Assembly (NCBI GenBank): GCA_964386565.1
Contig: CAYLRU010000001.1
Span: forward strand, 224,372-288,371
Length of the DNA stretch: 64,000 nt
Direction of reading: 5' to 3'
Origin: CAYLRU01 sp964386565
Lineage (GTDB): Bacteria; Desulfobacterota; Desulfobacteria; Desulfobacterales; UBA5616
In this document: positions 43,494 to 52,514 of the stretch, in pieces
Layout of the letters: every line of letters begins with the position of its first letter
Position numbering within the stretch: position 1 is the first letter of the stretch
Made by a program: the position numbers and the translations under genes
The notes under the pieces: generated by a model
What the model was told of the DNA's origin: nothing
Database searches by the model: none
The model's input: only the letters and a program-made list of their open reading frames with translations

Positions 43494-45197
43494 TCACAAA
43501 GCAGCCTTGAGTTCTTCCTTTAAAACTTTTCCCGTTACCGAAAGGGGCAGTTGGTCCAAAAGCCTGATTTGGGGTACTTTATATACGGCCATATTCTCCT
43601 TTGCCCAGGCCGACAACTCTTCTACACTGACCCTGCCGGCGAACCCGTCTTTCAGTTTCACAAAAGCCACGGGGATTTCACCCTTATCCGGATGGCTCAT
43701 GGACACGACACCGCTGCCTTCAACGGCAGGATGCCGTCCCAGGATTATTTCGATCTCCGAAGGAAAAACGCTCATCCCCTTGACCTTGATCATCTCCTTG
43801 TTCCGGCCCAGGTAATGAAGATACCCTTCTTCATCGATCATGCCGATGTCGCCGGTTTTGTACCACCCGTCCCGGATCTGTTCTTTTGTCAGTTCGGGAT
43901 TTTGCCAGTATGCCTTCATGAGTGTCGGCGTCTTGATGACGATTTCTCCTTCCCGGCCCAGGGGCACGAGTTCGCCGGTTGTAAAATCAACGATTTTAAA
44001 CCGGGTGCCGGGCATGGGCAATCCTACGAATACGGGCCGGGATGTCAAATCCATATCGTCTTTTTGCATGCCGTTTGTAAACGTATCAAGGGTATGGGTT
44101 TCCGTCATGCCGTAAGAGGATTCCCGAAGAACGGCGCCGGTCAGTTTTTGCCATCGACGCCGATAATCGATGTTGAGTTTTTTGACGAAGGAACTCACCA
44201 GGGTGAATTTCATGGAACTTAAATCATACTGGTGAAAATCCGGATGATCCATCATCTCGACGATCATATCCAGTGTTCCTGAAATGTTTGTGGCTTTATA
44301 CCGGTCGATGGCCATCAACGCCGCCGTGGCGTCCCAGCGGGTGAAATAAACGATGGTGGTGCCATTGATGATGGGGATGATCAACAGCAGTTCCCCGGCG
44401 ATCCAGAAAGAGGGAAGAATGGCGATTCCCACATCATTGTCGGAATCATGGTCCTCCAGGTGGAAATTCAAACCGCCCGCAGCTCCCGTGCACAGCATGT
44501 TCCAGTGGGTGTGCACGCACCCTTTGGGCAGGCCCGTGGTGCCGCCGGTGTAATTAATCGCCGCGATATCGTCGATCGTCACATGGTTGTCGGGGTATCC
44601 AGGGGCCTGGTTTTGAAGAATGGTCATGAAGTCCGTTGTGCCGGGACACTCCTGGCGCGGCATGTGGAATACGTCGGGTAACGGCAGTTCCGGCCGGTCG
44701 GGGAGAAAATCCGGCAGCCGGGTGGTGATGATTTCTTCAAACCGGGTTTCGTTCCTTGTGGCCGCCACCAGGGGATAGAGAATATCGAGACAGACGATGA
44801 TCCTCGGGGCGGCATCATTCATTTCATGAATGAATTCATGTTCTTTAAAGAGGGGGTTTACGGGAACGTAAATGCATCCCAGCTTTAAAATCCCGTAAAA
44901 TGCAATGAAAAACTGGGGACAGTTCAAGAAAAAAACCGCCACACGGTCTCCTTTTTTCAGCCCTTTTGATGCCAGATAGGCGGCAAACCGGTCACTGAGA
45001 TCATCGATTTCGCCATAGGAGATTTTTTTGCCGTAGAAAATGATACAGGTTTTATCCGGCGTTTTTTCAGCATGGTCTTTCAGGTAGTGAAAAATCGGGA
45101 TTTTGCCGAGGCTGTATTCAATTTCCGTGGGGATGCCCTCGGGCCAGTTTTTCTTCCAGAGCCGATCCAGTTCTTCCAGGTATGTTTTCTCATCCAT
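43494..45197 (-). CDS. Acyl-CoA synthetase (long-chain fatty-acid type)
   Basis: 567 residues, ANL ligase with NYTGGTTGLPKGCVHTH, YGMTETHTLDTF, WYKTGDIGMIDEEGYLHYLGRNKEMIKVKG and the terminal LSVTGKVLKEEL lysine motif. It is longer at the N-terminus than the ligases at 370 and 5776 (LWKKNWPEGIPTEIEYSLG). It activates a fatty or related acid. AAAGAGGTCTAT precedes the ATG. Likely operon with the CoA transferase that follows; the two offer an ATP-dependent and an ATP-free way to make CoA esters. Confidence 0.92.
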   Translation of the reverse strand: MDEKTYLEELDRLWKKNWPEGIPTEIEYSLGKIPIFHYLKDHAEKTPDKTCIIFYGKKISYGEIDDLSDRFAAYLASKGLKKGDRVAVFFLNCPQFFIAFYGILKLGCIYVPVNPLFKEHEFIHEMNDAAPRIIVCLDILYPLVAATRNETRFEEIITTRLPDFLPDRPELPLPDVFHMPRQECPGTTDFMTILQNQAPGYPDNHVTIDDIAAINYTGGTTGLPKGCVHTHWNMLCTGAAGGLNFHLEDHDSDNDVGIAILPSFWIAGELLLIIPIINGTTIVYFTRWDATAALMAIDRYKATNISGTLDMIVEMMDHPDFHQYDLSSMKFTLVSSFVKKLNIDYRRRWQKLTGAVLRESSYGMTETHTLDTFTNGMQKDDMDLTSRPVFVGLPMPGTRFKIVDFTTGELVPLGREGEIVIKTPTLMKAYWQNPELTKEQIRDGWYKTGDIGMIDEEGYLHYLGRNKEMIKVKGMSVFPSEIEIILGRHPAVEGSGVVSMSHPDKGEIPVAFVKLKDGFAGRVSVEELSAWAKENMAVYKVPQIRLLDQLPLSVTGKVLKEELKAAL

Positions 45198-45268
45198 ATA
45201 GACCTCTTTATTTGTAACTTAATCCTGAATATCATTTTTACCGCTTTGTTTCAAAAAGTAAATGCTGT

Positions 45269-46090
45269 TTATGGTTTTTCATGGACCTGCCGTGATGCGT
45301 CAAGGGGCTTAACCGCTTCAATATAGGCGGAAACGATATCAAGGCCTTTTTTCCCCGCACCGGACACCCAACTGCTGACAAGGTCCCGGCTTTTTTCGTT
45401 TTCGGTTATTTTGATGTTTTCAAACCCGGCCTGTTTTAAAAACAGTTCCGTTTCCGCTGGGGTGACGGCTCCGCCGATGCAGCAGCTCCAGAGGCCGAGA
45501 TCTTTTTTAATTTCTTCCGGGAGGGGGGTTTTGGCCATGGTGTCGGAAATAACCAGCCTGCCGCCGGGTTTGAGAACACGAAACGCTTCTTTGTAAACCT
45601 TGAGCTTGTCCGGCGCAAGGTTGATCACGCAGTTGGAAATGAGGACATCCGCCGTATTGTCTGCAATGGGCAGATGCTCGATTTCGCCCAGTCGGAATTC
45701 AACATTCGTTGTTCCGGTTTTTTTCGCGTTGGACCGGGCCTTGCTCACCATGTCCGGCGTCATGTCCACGCCGATCACTTTTCCGGTCGGCCCCACCTGT
45801 TCGGCTGCCAGAAAGCATTCGAATCCACCGCCGCTTCCCAAATCCACAACAACTTCTCCCGGCTTAAGCGAGGCAATGGTCGTGGGATCGCCGCATCCCA
45901 GGCCCGGGTTCACGTCTCCCGTGTTTGACGGATCGCAGCAGGTGGATTTTTCCCCGGGAATGGTTTCCAGAATGCCGCAGCAGGATTGTCCGGTTCCTGT
46001 TTTCACCGATGATATATCCTGTGTGGAAGCGATGCCGGCGTATGTTTCCCGGACTGCTTTTCGAACCTGTTCATCATTTCGGGCTGTCAT
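45269..46090 (-). CDS. arsM: Arsenite S-adenosylmethionine methyltransferase
   Basis: 273 residues. SAM-binding VVDLGSGGGFECFLA (81-95) and the family cysteines in GLGCGDP (Cys66), ISNCVINL (Cys154) and WSCCIGGA (Cys203/204), which bind As(III). Extra cysteines near the N-terminus (QSCCGILE, STCCDP) occur in many anaerobe forms. It turns arsenite into methylated species. AAGGAGGAAAC precedes the ATG. An ArsR repressor is encoded 69 bases upstream on the same strand. Confidence 0.9.
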   Translation of the reverse strand: MTARNDEQVRKAVRETYAGIASTQDISSVKTGTGQSCCGILETIPGEKSTCCDPSNTGDVNPGLGCGDPTTIASLKPGEVVVDLGSGGGFECFLAAEQVGPTGKVIGVDMTPDMVSKARSNAKKTGTTNVEFRLGEIEHLPIADNTADVLISNCVINLAPDKLKVYKEAFRVLKPGGRLVISDTMAKTPLPEEIKKDLGLWSCCIGGAVTPAETELFLKQAGFENIKITENEKSRDLVSSWVSGAGKKGLDIVSAYIEAVKPLDASRQVHEKP

Positions 46091-46159
46091 GTTTCCTCCT
46101 TGTCCTGTTATTTTGTTATTTCCGGTAAATTGGAAATAACGGGTAAAATTTTTTGTCCG

Positions 46160-46480
46160 TTATGCGGGTTTTCCGAGGATACGGGATGTATCCGCTGCAC
46201 AGCATTCCTCGGTGAGGAACCGGACGATATCGCTGATTTTGTTGAAATCAACAAAACAGCGCAGCACCGTTCCTTCGCGTTCCTGCCGGATGAGCCCCGC
46301 CTGTTTTAAATGGCTCAAGTGATGGGACAGGGTGGAATTGGGAATCCCCAGCTTTTGCTGGATGTTACCCACCGGCATTCCGCAAAAACCGGCGCGAACA
46401 AGCTCGCGGACGATTTTAAGCCTTGTCACGTACCCCAGTTGGCTTAACAATTCCGCTGCACTGTCATAATCAAGGTCCAT
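46160..46480 (-). CDS. ArsR-family metalloregulator
   Basis: 106 residues, winged helix (PVGNIQQKLGIPNSTLSHHLSHLKQAGLIRQEREGTVLRCFVD). Candidate metal or arsenic cysteines are Cys at GFCGMP and the C-terminal ECCAAD pair. It probably represses itself and arsM. The frame is open from a TTG at 46606, but that part is not protein-like; ATG 46480 fits the family's usual N-terminus, though it has no clear ribosome binding site. A TTGACA (minus strand, 30 bases upstream) and the palindrome ATGCGCAT may be part of its promoter and operator. Confidence 0.85.
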   Translation of the reverse strand: MDLDYDSAAELLSQLGYVTRLKIVRELVRAGFCGMPVGNIQQKLGIPNSTLSHHLSHLKQAGLIRQEREGTVLRCFVDFNKISDIVRFLTEECCAADTSRILGKPA

Positions 46481-46818
46481 GGCGAAACAGTGCAACAGAA
46501 ATGCGCATATGTCAACTATATTTCCGGAAAAACAGAAATAAAGCGTTTTATGTGTCACGTGGTAAAGCGGATCCCGGGGTGCCTGAAATTTATCCATCCC
46601 CCCCAAACAATCACTATTTTATTGTTTTTAAAGCCGGATCATGTATAATCGGACGCCGAATTATCCTGCCGGAAATCCATCCCCCCAAAAGCCGGAAAGG
46701 CATTACGGCGAGGGTGGCCAAGTTGGCGCAGCACCATCCCAGCCAGAACAATCCGGGAATGCATGAATGTGCGTAAACCCTGTTTTTTGGCGATCAATCA
46801 CAGCAAAGGGAGTCAGTT
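46481..46818. other. Divergent intergenic region between arsR and the aminotransferase gene
   Basis: About 340 bases. It contains TTGACA on the minus strand and palindromes ATGCGCAT and TTTCCGGAAA near the arsR start. Nothing that looks like a gene is present in either direction. Confidence 0.45.
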
Positions 46819-48141
46819 ATGGAAATGCAGGACGTTATCGAGAACATGTTTTTACCCCTTCCGGGTGTCCCCCCCATTCTCATCACCAAAACCCGGGGCG
46901 TGTATCTTGAGGATGCCTCGGGAATGAAAATCATCGATGCCAGCGGCGGTCCCATGGCGGTAAACATCGGGTACGGCCGAAAGGAGGTTGCGGCTGCCGC
47001 GGCAAAAGTGCTGGAAGAGGTTTCCTATATTTTGCCGGTGTTTGCCTCGGAAGCCCGTATCAGGCTTGTGAAGCGGATTAAAAAACGGCTGCCCGGGGAT
47101 TTGAGCCAGGTCTATTTCTGTTCCGGCGGTTCAGAGGCAAACGAGGCTGCCGTTAAATTCGCCCGTCAATACCACGTGTTGACAGGGAAGTCATCAAAGT
47201 ACAAGGTTATTTCACGGGATTTGAGCTACCATGGGATGACCTTTTTTGCCTTGTCCATGAGCGACGTAAAATCCCGGCAGCGGGATTTTCTGCCCATGCT
47301 CTGGCAGATGCCGCGGATAGAGTCCTGCTATTGTTACCGGTGTCCTTTCGGCAAGACATATCCCGGTTGCGGCATGGACTGTGCCGCGGCGCTTGAAAAG
47401 AAAGTTCTTGAAGAGGGGCCGGATACCATAGCGGCGTTTATCGCCGAACCCATTGTGGCATCGGCGGGCGGCGGCCTTGTTCCCCCGCCCGAGTATTTCC
47501 CCATTATCCGCGAGACATGCGATAAATATGATATCGTTTTCATCATGGATGAAATTGTGACCGGTTTCGGCAGAACCGGGAAAAACATGGCCATGGACCA
47601 TTTCGGCGTGGTCCCGGATGTCGTCACCTTTGCCAAGGGAGTGAGCAGCGGATACGCACCCCTGGCCGGCATGGCGGTGAAAGACCGGATGGCAGAGATA
47701 TTCAAACGCACCGGAGCCGAGTTTCAACTTTCCGCCCATCCCGTTGCCTGTGCCGTGGGAGATGAAGTCCAGCGCATCATGGAAGAGGAGAATCTCATCC
47801 CCCGGGCGGAAAAAACAGGCCGCTATCTCCATGATCAATTGATGAAGCTGAAGGATTTGCCCATGGTCGGGGATATCCGGGGAAAAGGGATGCTCTGGGC
47901 CATAGAATTCGTTAAGGACAAGCAGACCCGTGAGCCGTTTCCAAAGGAACGAAATTTAAAAATGAATCTGATCACCACCTGCATGCTCAAGGGGGTGTTT
48001 TTCTATCCCGGGTATTATGAGGACGAACAGGGGAGAGGAGATCATATAATGATAGCCCCGCCGTTCATCATTACCGAGGAGCAGATCGACGTGTGTATGC
48101 GGATCCTCGGGGAAACCATTGAAGAATTAAGTGTGAAATAA
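46819..48141 (+). CDS. Class III pyridoxal-phosphate aminotransferase
   Basis: 440 residues. GSEANEAAVKFAR binds the cofactor phosphate, FIMDEIVTGFGRTGK holds the aspartate that pairs with the pyridine nitrogen, and Lys273 in VTFAKGVSSGYAPL forms the Schiff base. A cysteine cluster (CYCYRCPFGKTYPGCGMDC) is seen in omega-aminotransferases of this branch. It transfers an amino group from an omega-amino acid or amine to a keto acid; the substrate is unknown. AAGGGAGTCAGTT precedes the ATG. A beta-hydroxyacid dehydrogenase gene follows after 63 bases, so a short amine/semialdehyde path is possible. Confidence 0.9.
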   Translation: MEMQDVIENMFLPLPGVPPILITKTRGVYLEDASGMKIIDASGGPMAVNIGYGRKEVAAAAAKVLEEVSYILPVFASEARIRLVKRIKKRLPGDLSQVYFCSGGSEANEAAVKFARQYHVLTGKSSKYKVISRDLSYHGMTFFALSMSDVKSRQRDFLPMLWQMPRIESCYCYRCPFGKTYPGCGMDCAAALEKKVLEEGPDTIAAFIAEPIVASAGGGLVPPPEYFPIIRETCDKYDIVFIMDEIVTGFGRTGKNMAMDHFGVVPDVVTFAKGVSSGYAPLAGMAVKDRMAEIFKRTGAEFQLSAHPVACAVGDEVQRIMEEENLIPRAEKTGRYLHDQLMKLKDLPMVGDIRGKGMLWAIEFVKDKQTREPFPKERNLKMNLITTCMLKGVFFYPGYYEDEQGRGDHIMIAPPFIITEEQIDVCMRILGETIEELSVK

Positions 48142-48204
48142 TCGGCGGGGTTTGTTTTTTACGGTGTTAACGGCATTGAAACGATTCTGAACAGGGAGGA
48201 GAAC

Positions 48205-49062
48205 ATGGCGAAAACCGGTTTTGTTGGACTGGGGATGATGGGAAATCCCATGGCACTGAATCTTATCCGGGCGGGATATGACGTAATGGTGTATGATGTC
48301 CGGCCTGAAGCCGCAAAAGAGGCCGCCGGCCTCGGGGCTGAAGTCGCACCGGACATCGAATCCATGGCAAAATGCGATCCTGTTTTTATCATTGTCAATA
48401 CCGGCCCCCAGGTGGAACAGGTGCTTGGGGGCATTGTCTCGGGGCTTACAGGCGATAAGGGACTTCTGGCTGTTGTCATGTCCACCATATCGCCGAACCT
48501 GGTAAAACAACTGGCGCAAAGCGTCGCACCAAAAGGCGTCAAGGTGCTGGATGCCCCGGTCAGCGGTGCACCCATATTGGCGCAGACAGGGGGCCTGTCC
48601 ATCATGGCCGGGGGAGATGCCGACCTGTTTGATTCGGTAAAGCCGTATCTTTCCGCAATGGGCAACACCATCCGGCATATGGGGCCGCTGGGAATGGGGC
48701 TCACCATGAAGCTGGTCAACAACCTCGTGGCCATCACCAACGGGTACGTGCTGATCGAAGCGCTGAAAATCGGGCTTGCCGGCGGCCTGGACGTGAAGAC
48801 CATGGTGGAAATGATCCGGGCCAGTTCGGGAAACAACTGGATCGCGGAAAACTGGGATACCTATATCGCCTACCTGGGCCTCACTGCGGCCGAGCCCGGG
48901 GCGCTGGCCGATTTTCACCAGACCGCCACGAAGGATATCCAGACCATGCTGGAATGGACCCGGGCCCTGGGGCTGAATACCCGGGTGGTGGAATCCGCAC
49001 TTCGTATCCTGGATTCAAGCGATGCCATGAGTGAAGAGACGATTCAGACGTTTTTGACGTGA
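48205..49062 (+). CDS. 3-hydroxyisobutyrate dehydrogenase family (beta-hydroxyacid) oxidoreductase
   Basis: 285 residues. NAD(P) motif GFVGLGMMGNPMA (5-17), substrate-binding DAPVSGAPILAQTG and the catalytic-lysine helix GLTMKLVNN. The family oxidises 3-hydroxyisobutyrate, tartronate semialdehyde, glyoxylate or 4-hydroxybutyrate-type substrates. CAGGGAGGAGAAC precedes the ATG. It follows the aminotransferase on the same strand; the pair could turn an omega-amino acid into a hydroxyacid, which is inference. Confidence 0.9.
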   Translation: MAKTGFVGLGMMGNPMALNLIRAGYDVMVYDVRPEAAKEAAGLGAEVAPDIESMAKCDPVFIIVNTGPQVEQVLGGIVSGLTGDKGLLAVVMSTISPNLVKQLAQSVAPKGVKVLDAPVSGAPILAQTGGLSIMAGGDADLFDSVKPYLSAMGNTIRHMGPLGMGLTMKLVNNLVAITNGYVLIEALKIGLAGGLDVKTMVEMIRASSGNNWIAENWDTYIAYLGLTAAEPGALADFHQTATKDIQTMLEWTRALGLNTRVVESALRILDSSDAMSEETIQTFLT

Positions 49063-49096
49063 CAGGGGAAGGGCCTGACGCCTTGGGTTTTTGCAT

Positions 49097-50563
49097 CTAC
49101 CCGTCACGATTCACGATCTGTTCATGGACCAGGCGGCCCAGGGTTTTGATTCCGTTTTCGATTTCCGGGGTGAAGGGTGATCCGCAACTGATCTGGATGT
49201 AGTTGTTGAATTGCCGGGAGTTGGAGCAGACAATGCCGGGAATGAGGGCGATGTTGTGGTTTAAGGCCTCCTGGTAGACGGTTAATCCGTCGACCTGGGT
49301 GGGAAGCTGCACCCAGAGCAGGGAGCCGCCTTCGGGCAGTGCCAGGCGCGTCTGCCGGGGGAAATGCTTCTGGATGGCCAGGGCTGTCTGAACCATCTGC
49401 TTTTTCAGGGCGATCCGTAAAATCCGCAGGTGCCGCTCATAGGCGCCGCCTTCCAGATAACGGGAGATGATGTGCTGGTCCAGGGTGGAGGTTGAAACGT
49501 TCATTCCGCCTTTTAAGTTCTGGATTTTTTCCTTGAACGTTTCTCCCGGCATGATCCAGCCGATGCGCAATCCCGGGGCCAGGGTCTTGGAAAAAGAAGA
49601 GCAGGTGATCACCAGGTCCTTTTTGTCGAATGCCTTCAGCGGTACGGGCCGCTGTTCTCCGAAATACAGCTCCGAACTGATGTCGTCTTCGATGACGGGC
49701 ACGTTTCGGCGGTTGGTCAGCCGGACCAGTCTTACCTTGTTTTCATCGGGCATGATGGTTCCCAGGGGATTGTGGAAATTGGGCATGAGCAGGCAGGCTT
49801 TGATGTCAATGGTGTTTAATGCTTTTTCAAACTCATCGATGTCGATGCCGAAATGCGGATTGGCCGGCACTTCCACCACCAGGAGCCCCAGCTCTTTTAA
49901 AAGCTGGAGATAGCTGAAGTTCGTCGGCGTTTCAATGGCAACGGTATCGCCCGGACGGGTTACGGCCAAAAGGGCCAGGGTGATGGCCTCCATGCATCCG
50001 TTGGTGATGATGATGTCATCCACGGAGATGCCCTTGATCAGTCCCACCGTGTTTAAGGCGAGTTGTCGCCTGAGTTCGGGGTGGCCTTCGGACAGGGAAT
50101 AGGACATCATGGATTTGATTTCCCCGTGGGAAAAGGTCTTGATGATCCGTGAAAAATACTTGAACGGCAGCAGGTCGGAGTGGGTTACCGTCATTCCCAG
50201 GGGCAGCAGGTCGGGGTTGTTGATGGCGGATAAGACGGAATTGGTCATGGAAGACAGTTTGATTTCCGTGGGCGGAAATGAGATCTTTTTGAACCTGGGC
50301 GCCTTGATCTGCTGCAGGGAGATGGCACTGACATAATAGCCGGACCTGGGTCTGGCTTCGACCAGTCCCATGGTTTCCAGTTCCAGAAACGCCTTATACA
50401 CCGTGGAAATGCTGAGCCCCGATTGTTTGTGAAGTTTCCGGATGGAGGGGAGCTTTTCCCCGGGCTGGTAGATGCCGCTGTTGATTTTCTCCTCGATATC
50501 ATCGGCCAGGTGTTTATACCGGAAGATTTTTTTGGGGGTCATGGATTTTAAACTGTTATGCAT
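49097..50563 (-). CDS. pdxR: MocR/GntR-type regulator with aminotransferase domain (PdxR-like)
   Basis: 488 residues. N-terminal GntR winged helix (YKHLADDIEEKINSGIYQPGEKLPSIRKL...GLSISTVYKAFLELETMGLV), then a class I aminotransferase fold with NFHNPLGTIMP, VIEDDISSELYF and the PLP lysine in CSSFSKTLAPGLRIGWI. PdxR proteins sense PLP and control pdxST. This gene is divergent from pdxS, the arrangement expected for PdxR. The start may be ATG 50563 or 50542; neither has a clear ribosome binding site. A minus-strand TTGACA at 50618-50613 is a likely -35 box. Confidence 0.83.
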   Translation of the reverse strand: MHNSLKSMTPKKIFRYKHLADDIEEKINSGIYQPGEKLPSIRKLHKQSGLSISTVYKAFLELETMGLVEARPRSGYYVSAISLQQIKAPRFKKISFPPTEIKLSSMTNSVLSAINNPDLLPLGMTVTHSDLLPFKYFSRIIKTFSHGEIKSMMSYSLSEGHPELRRQLALNTVGLIKGISVDDIIITNGCMEAITLALLAVTRPGDTVAIETPTNFSYLQLLKELGLLVVEVPANPHFGIDIDEFEKALNTIDIKACLLMPNFHNPLGTIMPDENKVRLVRLTNRRNVPVIEDDISSELYFGEQRPVPLKAFDKKDLVITCSSFSKTLAPGLRIGWIMPGETFKEKIQNLKGGMNVSTSTLDQHIISRYLEGGAYERHLRILRIALKKQMVQTALAIQKHFPRQTRLALPEGGSLLWVQLPTQVDGLTVYQEALNHNIALIPGIVCSNSRQFNNYIQISCGSPFTPEIENGIKTLGRLVHEQIVNRDG

Positions 50564-50631
50564 TATTTTATTAAAGACTGTGTCTGTTTTTTTATCATAC
50601 GGTCTGATACTATGTCAAGCCGTTAACTTGT

Positions 50632-50715
50632 GTCCGTGATGAAGGACCTGTTTTTTCTTGGCGCATCCAGCGCCGTGAGCGTGCTTGAACGCAAGGCGGT
50701 TTGGACCGCTCTTGC
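50632..50715 (+). promoter_or_regulatory. Structured leader of pdxST, possible attenuator
   Basis: Three successive hairpins: GTCC/GGAC (50632-50647) followed by TTTTTT; GGCGC-ATCCA-GCGCC (50660-50674); and GCAAG.CGGT-TTGG-ACCG..CTTGC (50691-50715) followed by TTTT. The last looks like an intrinsic terminator 67 bases before the pdxS start, which suggests transcription attenuation. The same interval holds the divergent pdxR promoter at its left edge. Confidence 0.4.
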
Positions 50716-50782
50716 TTTTCCCGCTTCATTTATACAACATCGGGGTAAAAATGGGCCCCGGGCGATTCAAGGAGGAATAAAA

Positions 50783-51685
50783 ATGTCTGAAAATACGTCA
50801 TCAAAAACCGTTGGCAGTTTCACCGTGAAGGTCGGGCTGGCGCAAATGTTAAAAGGCGGGGTGATCATGGACGTGGTGACGCCGGAGCATGCCGTTATTG
50901 CCGAAACCGCGGGTGCGGTGGCGGTTATGGCACTGGAAAGGGTCCCTGCGGATATTCGTCAGGACGGCGGCGTGGCCCGAATGTCCGATCCCGGCCTGAT
51001 CAGGGAAATCATGGCCGCGGTCAGCATTCCGGTCATGGCCAAATGCCGTATCGGTCATTTTGTCGAGGCCCAGATCCTGGAGAGTATCGGGGTCGACTAT
51101 ATTGATGAAAGCGAGGTGCTGACGCCGGCGGATGAACAATTCCATGTGGATAAACACAAGTTCAAGGTTCCCTTTGTCTGCGGGTGCAGAAATTTGGGTG
51201 AGGCCCTGCGCCGTATCGGAGAGGGGGCTGCCATGATCCGGACAAAAGGCGAGGCCGGTACCGGCGATGTTGTGGAAGCGGTTCGCCATGCCAGGACCGT
51301 GCTGGGTGAAATCCGCCGATTGCAGCTCATGCCGGATGACGAACTGATGACCTATGCAAAAAATATCGGCGCTCCCTATGACTTAGTCAGGCAGACAAAG
51401 GAAACAGGACGCATGCCGGTGGTCAACTTTGCCGCGGGCGGAATCGCCACGCCGGCTGACGCCGCCTTGATGATGCAACTGGGCGTTGACGGTGTATTCG
51501 TGGGATCGGGAATTTTCAAGAGCGGCGATCCCGCATCCCGGGCAAAGGCCATCGTCGAGGCCACCACCCACTTCAACAACCCGGAAATTCTGGCAAAAGT
51601 CAGTGAAAACCTGGGAGATCCCATGGTGGGGATCAATGTCGGCTCGTTGTCGGAAAAAGAACTCCTGGCTGAAAGAGGGTGGTAG
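50783..51685 (+). CDS. pdxS: Pyridoxal 5'-phosphate synthase, lyase subunit
   Basis: 300 residues. KVGLAQMLKGGVIMDVVTPEHAVIAE and IPVMAKCRIGHFVEAQ (Lys87 is the Schiff-base lysine) are diagnostic, as are RTKGEAGTGDVVEAVRH and DGVFVGSGIFKS. It builds PLP from ribose 5-phosphate, glyceraldehyde 3-phosphate and ammonia supplied by PdxT. The frame opens at 50630, but AAGGAGGAATAAA before ATG 50783 and the family N-terminus set the start. pdxT follows after 5 bases. Confidence 0.97.
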   Translation: MSENTSSKTVGSFTVKVGLAQMLKGGVIMDVVTPEHAVIAETAGAVAVMALERVPADIRQDGGVARMSDPGLIREIMAAVSIPVMAKCRIGHFVEAQILESIGVDYIDESEVLTPADEQFHVDKHKFKVPFVCGCRNLGEALRRIGEGAAMIRTKGEAGTGDVVEAVRHARTVLGEIRRLQLMPDDELMTYAKNIGAPYDLVRQTKETGRMPVVNFAAGGIATPADAALMMQLGVDGVFVGSGIFKSGDPASRAKAIVEATTHFNNPEILAKVSENLGDPMVGINVGSLSEKELLAERGW

Positions 51686-51690
51686 GGCAG

Positions 51691-52317
51691 ATGAAGATCG
51701 GCGTCTTGGCATTGCAGGGGGCGTTTATTGAACACATCCATATACTGAAAAAAATCGGGATCCGGGAGGTCGAGGTCCGCCTGCCCCGGGACATGGACGG
51801 ACTGGACGGCCTGATTATCCCCGGCGGTGAAAGCACCACCATCTCCAAGCTGATGGCCATGTATGGTTTGATCGAACCCATCCGGGAATTTGCCCGGGAA
51901 AAGCCGGTATGGGGAACCTGCGCCGGAATGATCGTCATGGCAAGGGAAGTGGTGGGTGAAAAGCCGTCCCTGTCCCTGATGGATATTGTCGTGGAAAGAA
52001 ACGCCTTTGGCCGGCAGGTGGACAGTTTCGAGGAAAATCTCCAGGTTGCCGAACTGCAGGACGGTTTTGACAAGCCGTTTCCCGGTGTATTCATCCGCGC
52101 CCCGAAACTGGTGGATGTCAAAGGGGACGCCGCCGTCATCGCCCGTCTGAAAAACCATGATGCCGTGGCGGCATTGCAGGGCCGGTTGCTGGCCACGGCA
52201 TTCCACCCGGAACTTTCCCGGGACGACCGGTTTCACCGGTTTTTTCTCGGTCTTGTCAAGGCGTCCCGGGCAATCCGGTCCGACACATTAACCCTTGACG
52301 TAAATCACCCGTCGTGA
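51691..52317 (+). CDS. pdxT: Pyridoxal 5'-phosphate synthase, glutaminase subunit
   Basis: 208 residues, class I glutamine amidotransferase: nucleophile Cys77 in WGTCAGM, and His172/Glu174 in AFHPELS; LALQGAFIEH and IPGGESTTISKL are family signatures. It releases ammonia from glutamine for PdxS. Start ATG 51691 follows the pdxS stop by 5 bases; a GTG at 51679 lies inside pdxS. The 197 bases after the stop show no clear terminator. Confidence 0.96.
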   Translation: MKIGVLALQGAFIEHIHILKKIGIREVEVRLPRDMDGLDGLIIPGGESTTISKLMAMYGLIEPIREFAREKPVWGTCAGMIVMAREVVGEKPSLSLMDIVVERNAFGRQVDSFEENLQVAELQDGFDKPFPGVFIRAPKLVDVKGDAAVIARLKNHDAVAALQGRLLATAFHPELSRDDRFHRFFLGLVKASRAIRSDTLTLDVNHPS

Positions 52318-52514
52318 TAGAAAATCCCCGGTTTTGTTCAAAAATCGGCACACTCCTTTTCGTTGAAATAAAAACATCCCCTCAGCACCCGGGCGGCACA
52401 AACTGAAAACCGCTGAGACACAAAGTCCGCAAAGACACGACATATACAACGTAAACGGCATTGTTTTACAACTCACGACGCTGGTTTAACCCAAAATACC
52501 CAAGGAGGAAGCAG

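Noticed and set aside
46481..46606. Longer ArsR protein beginning at TTG 46606
   Set aside because: The extra 42 residues are not ArsR-like; the family N-terminus fits ATG 46480.
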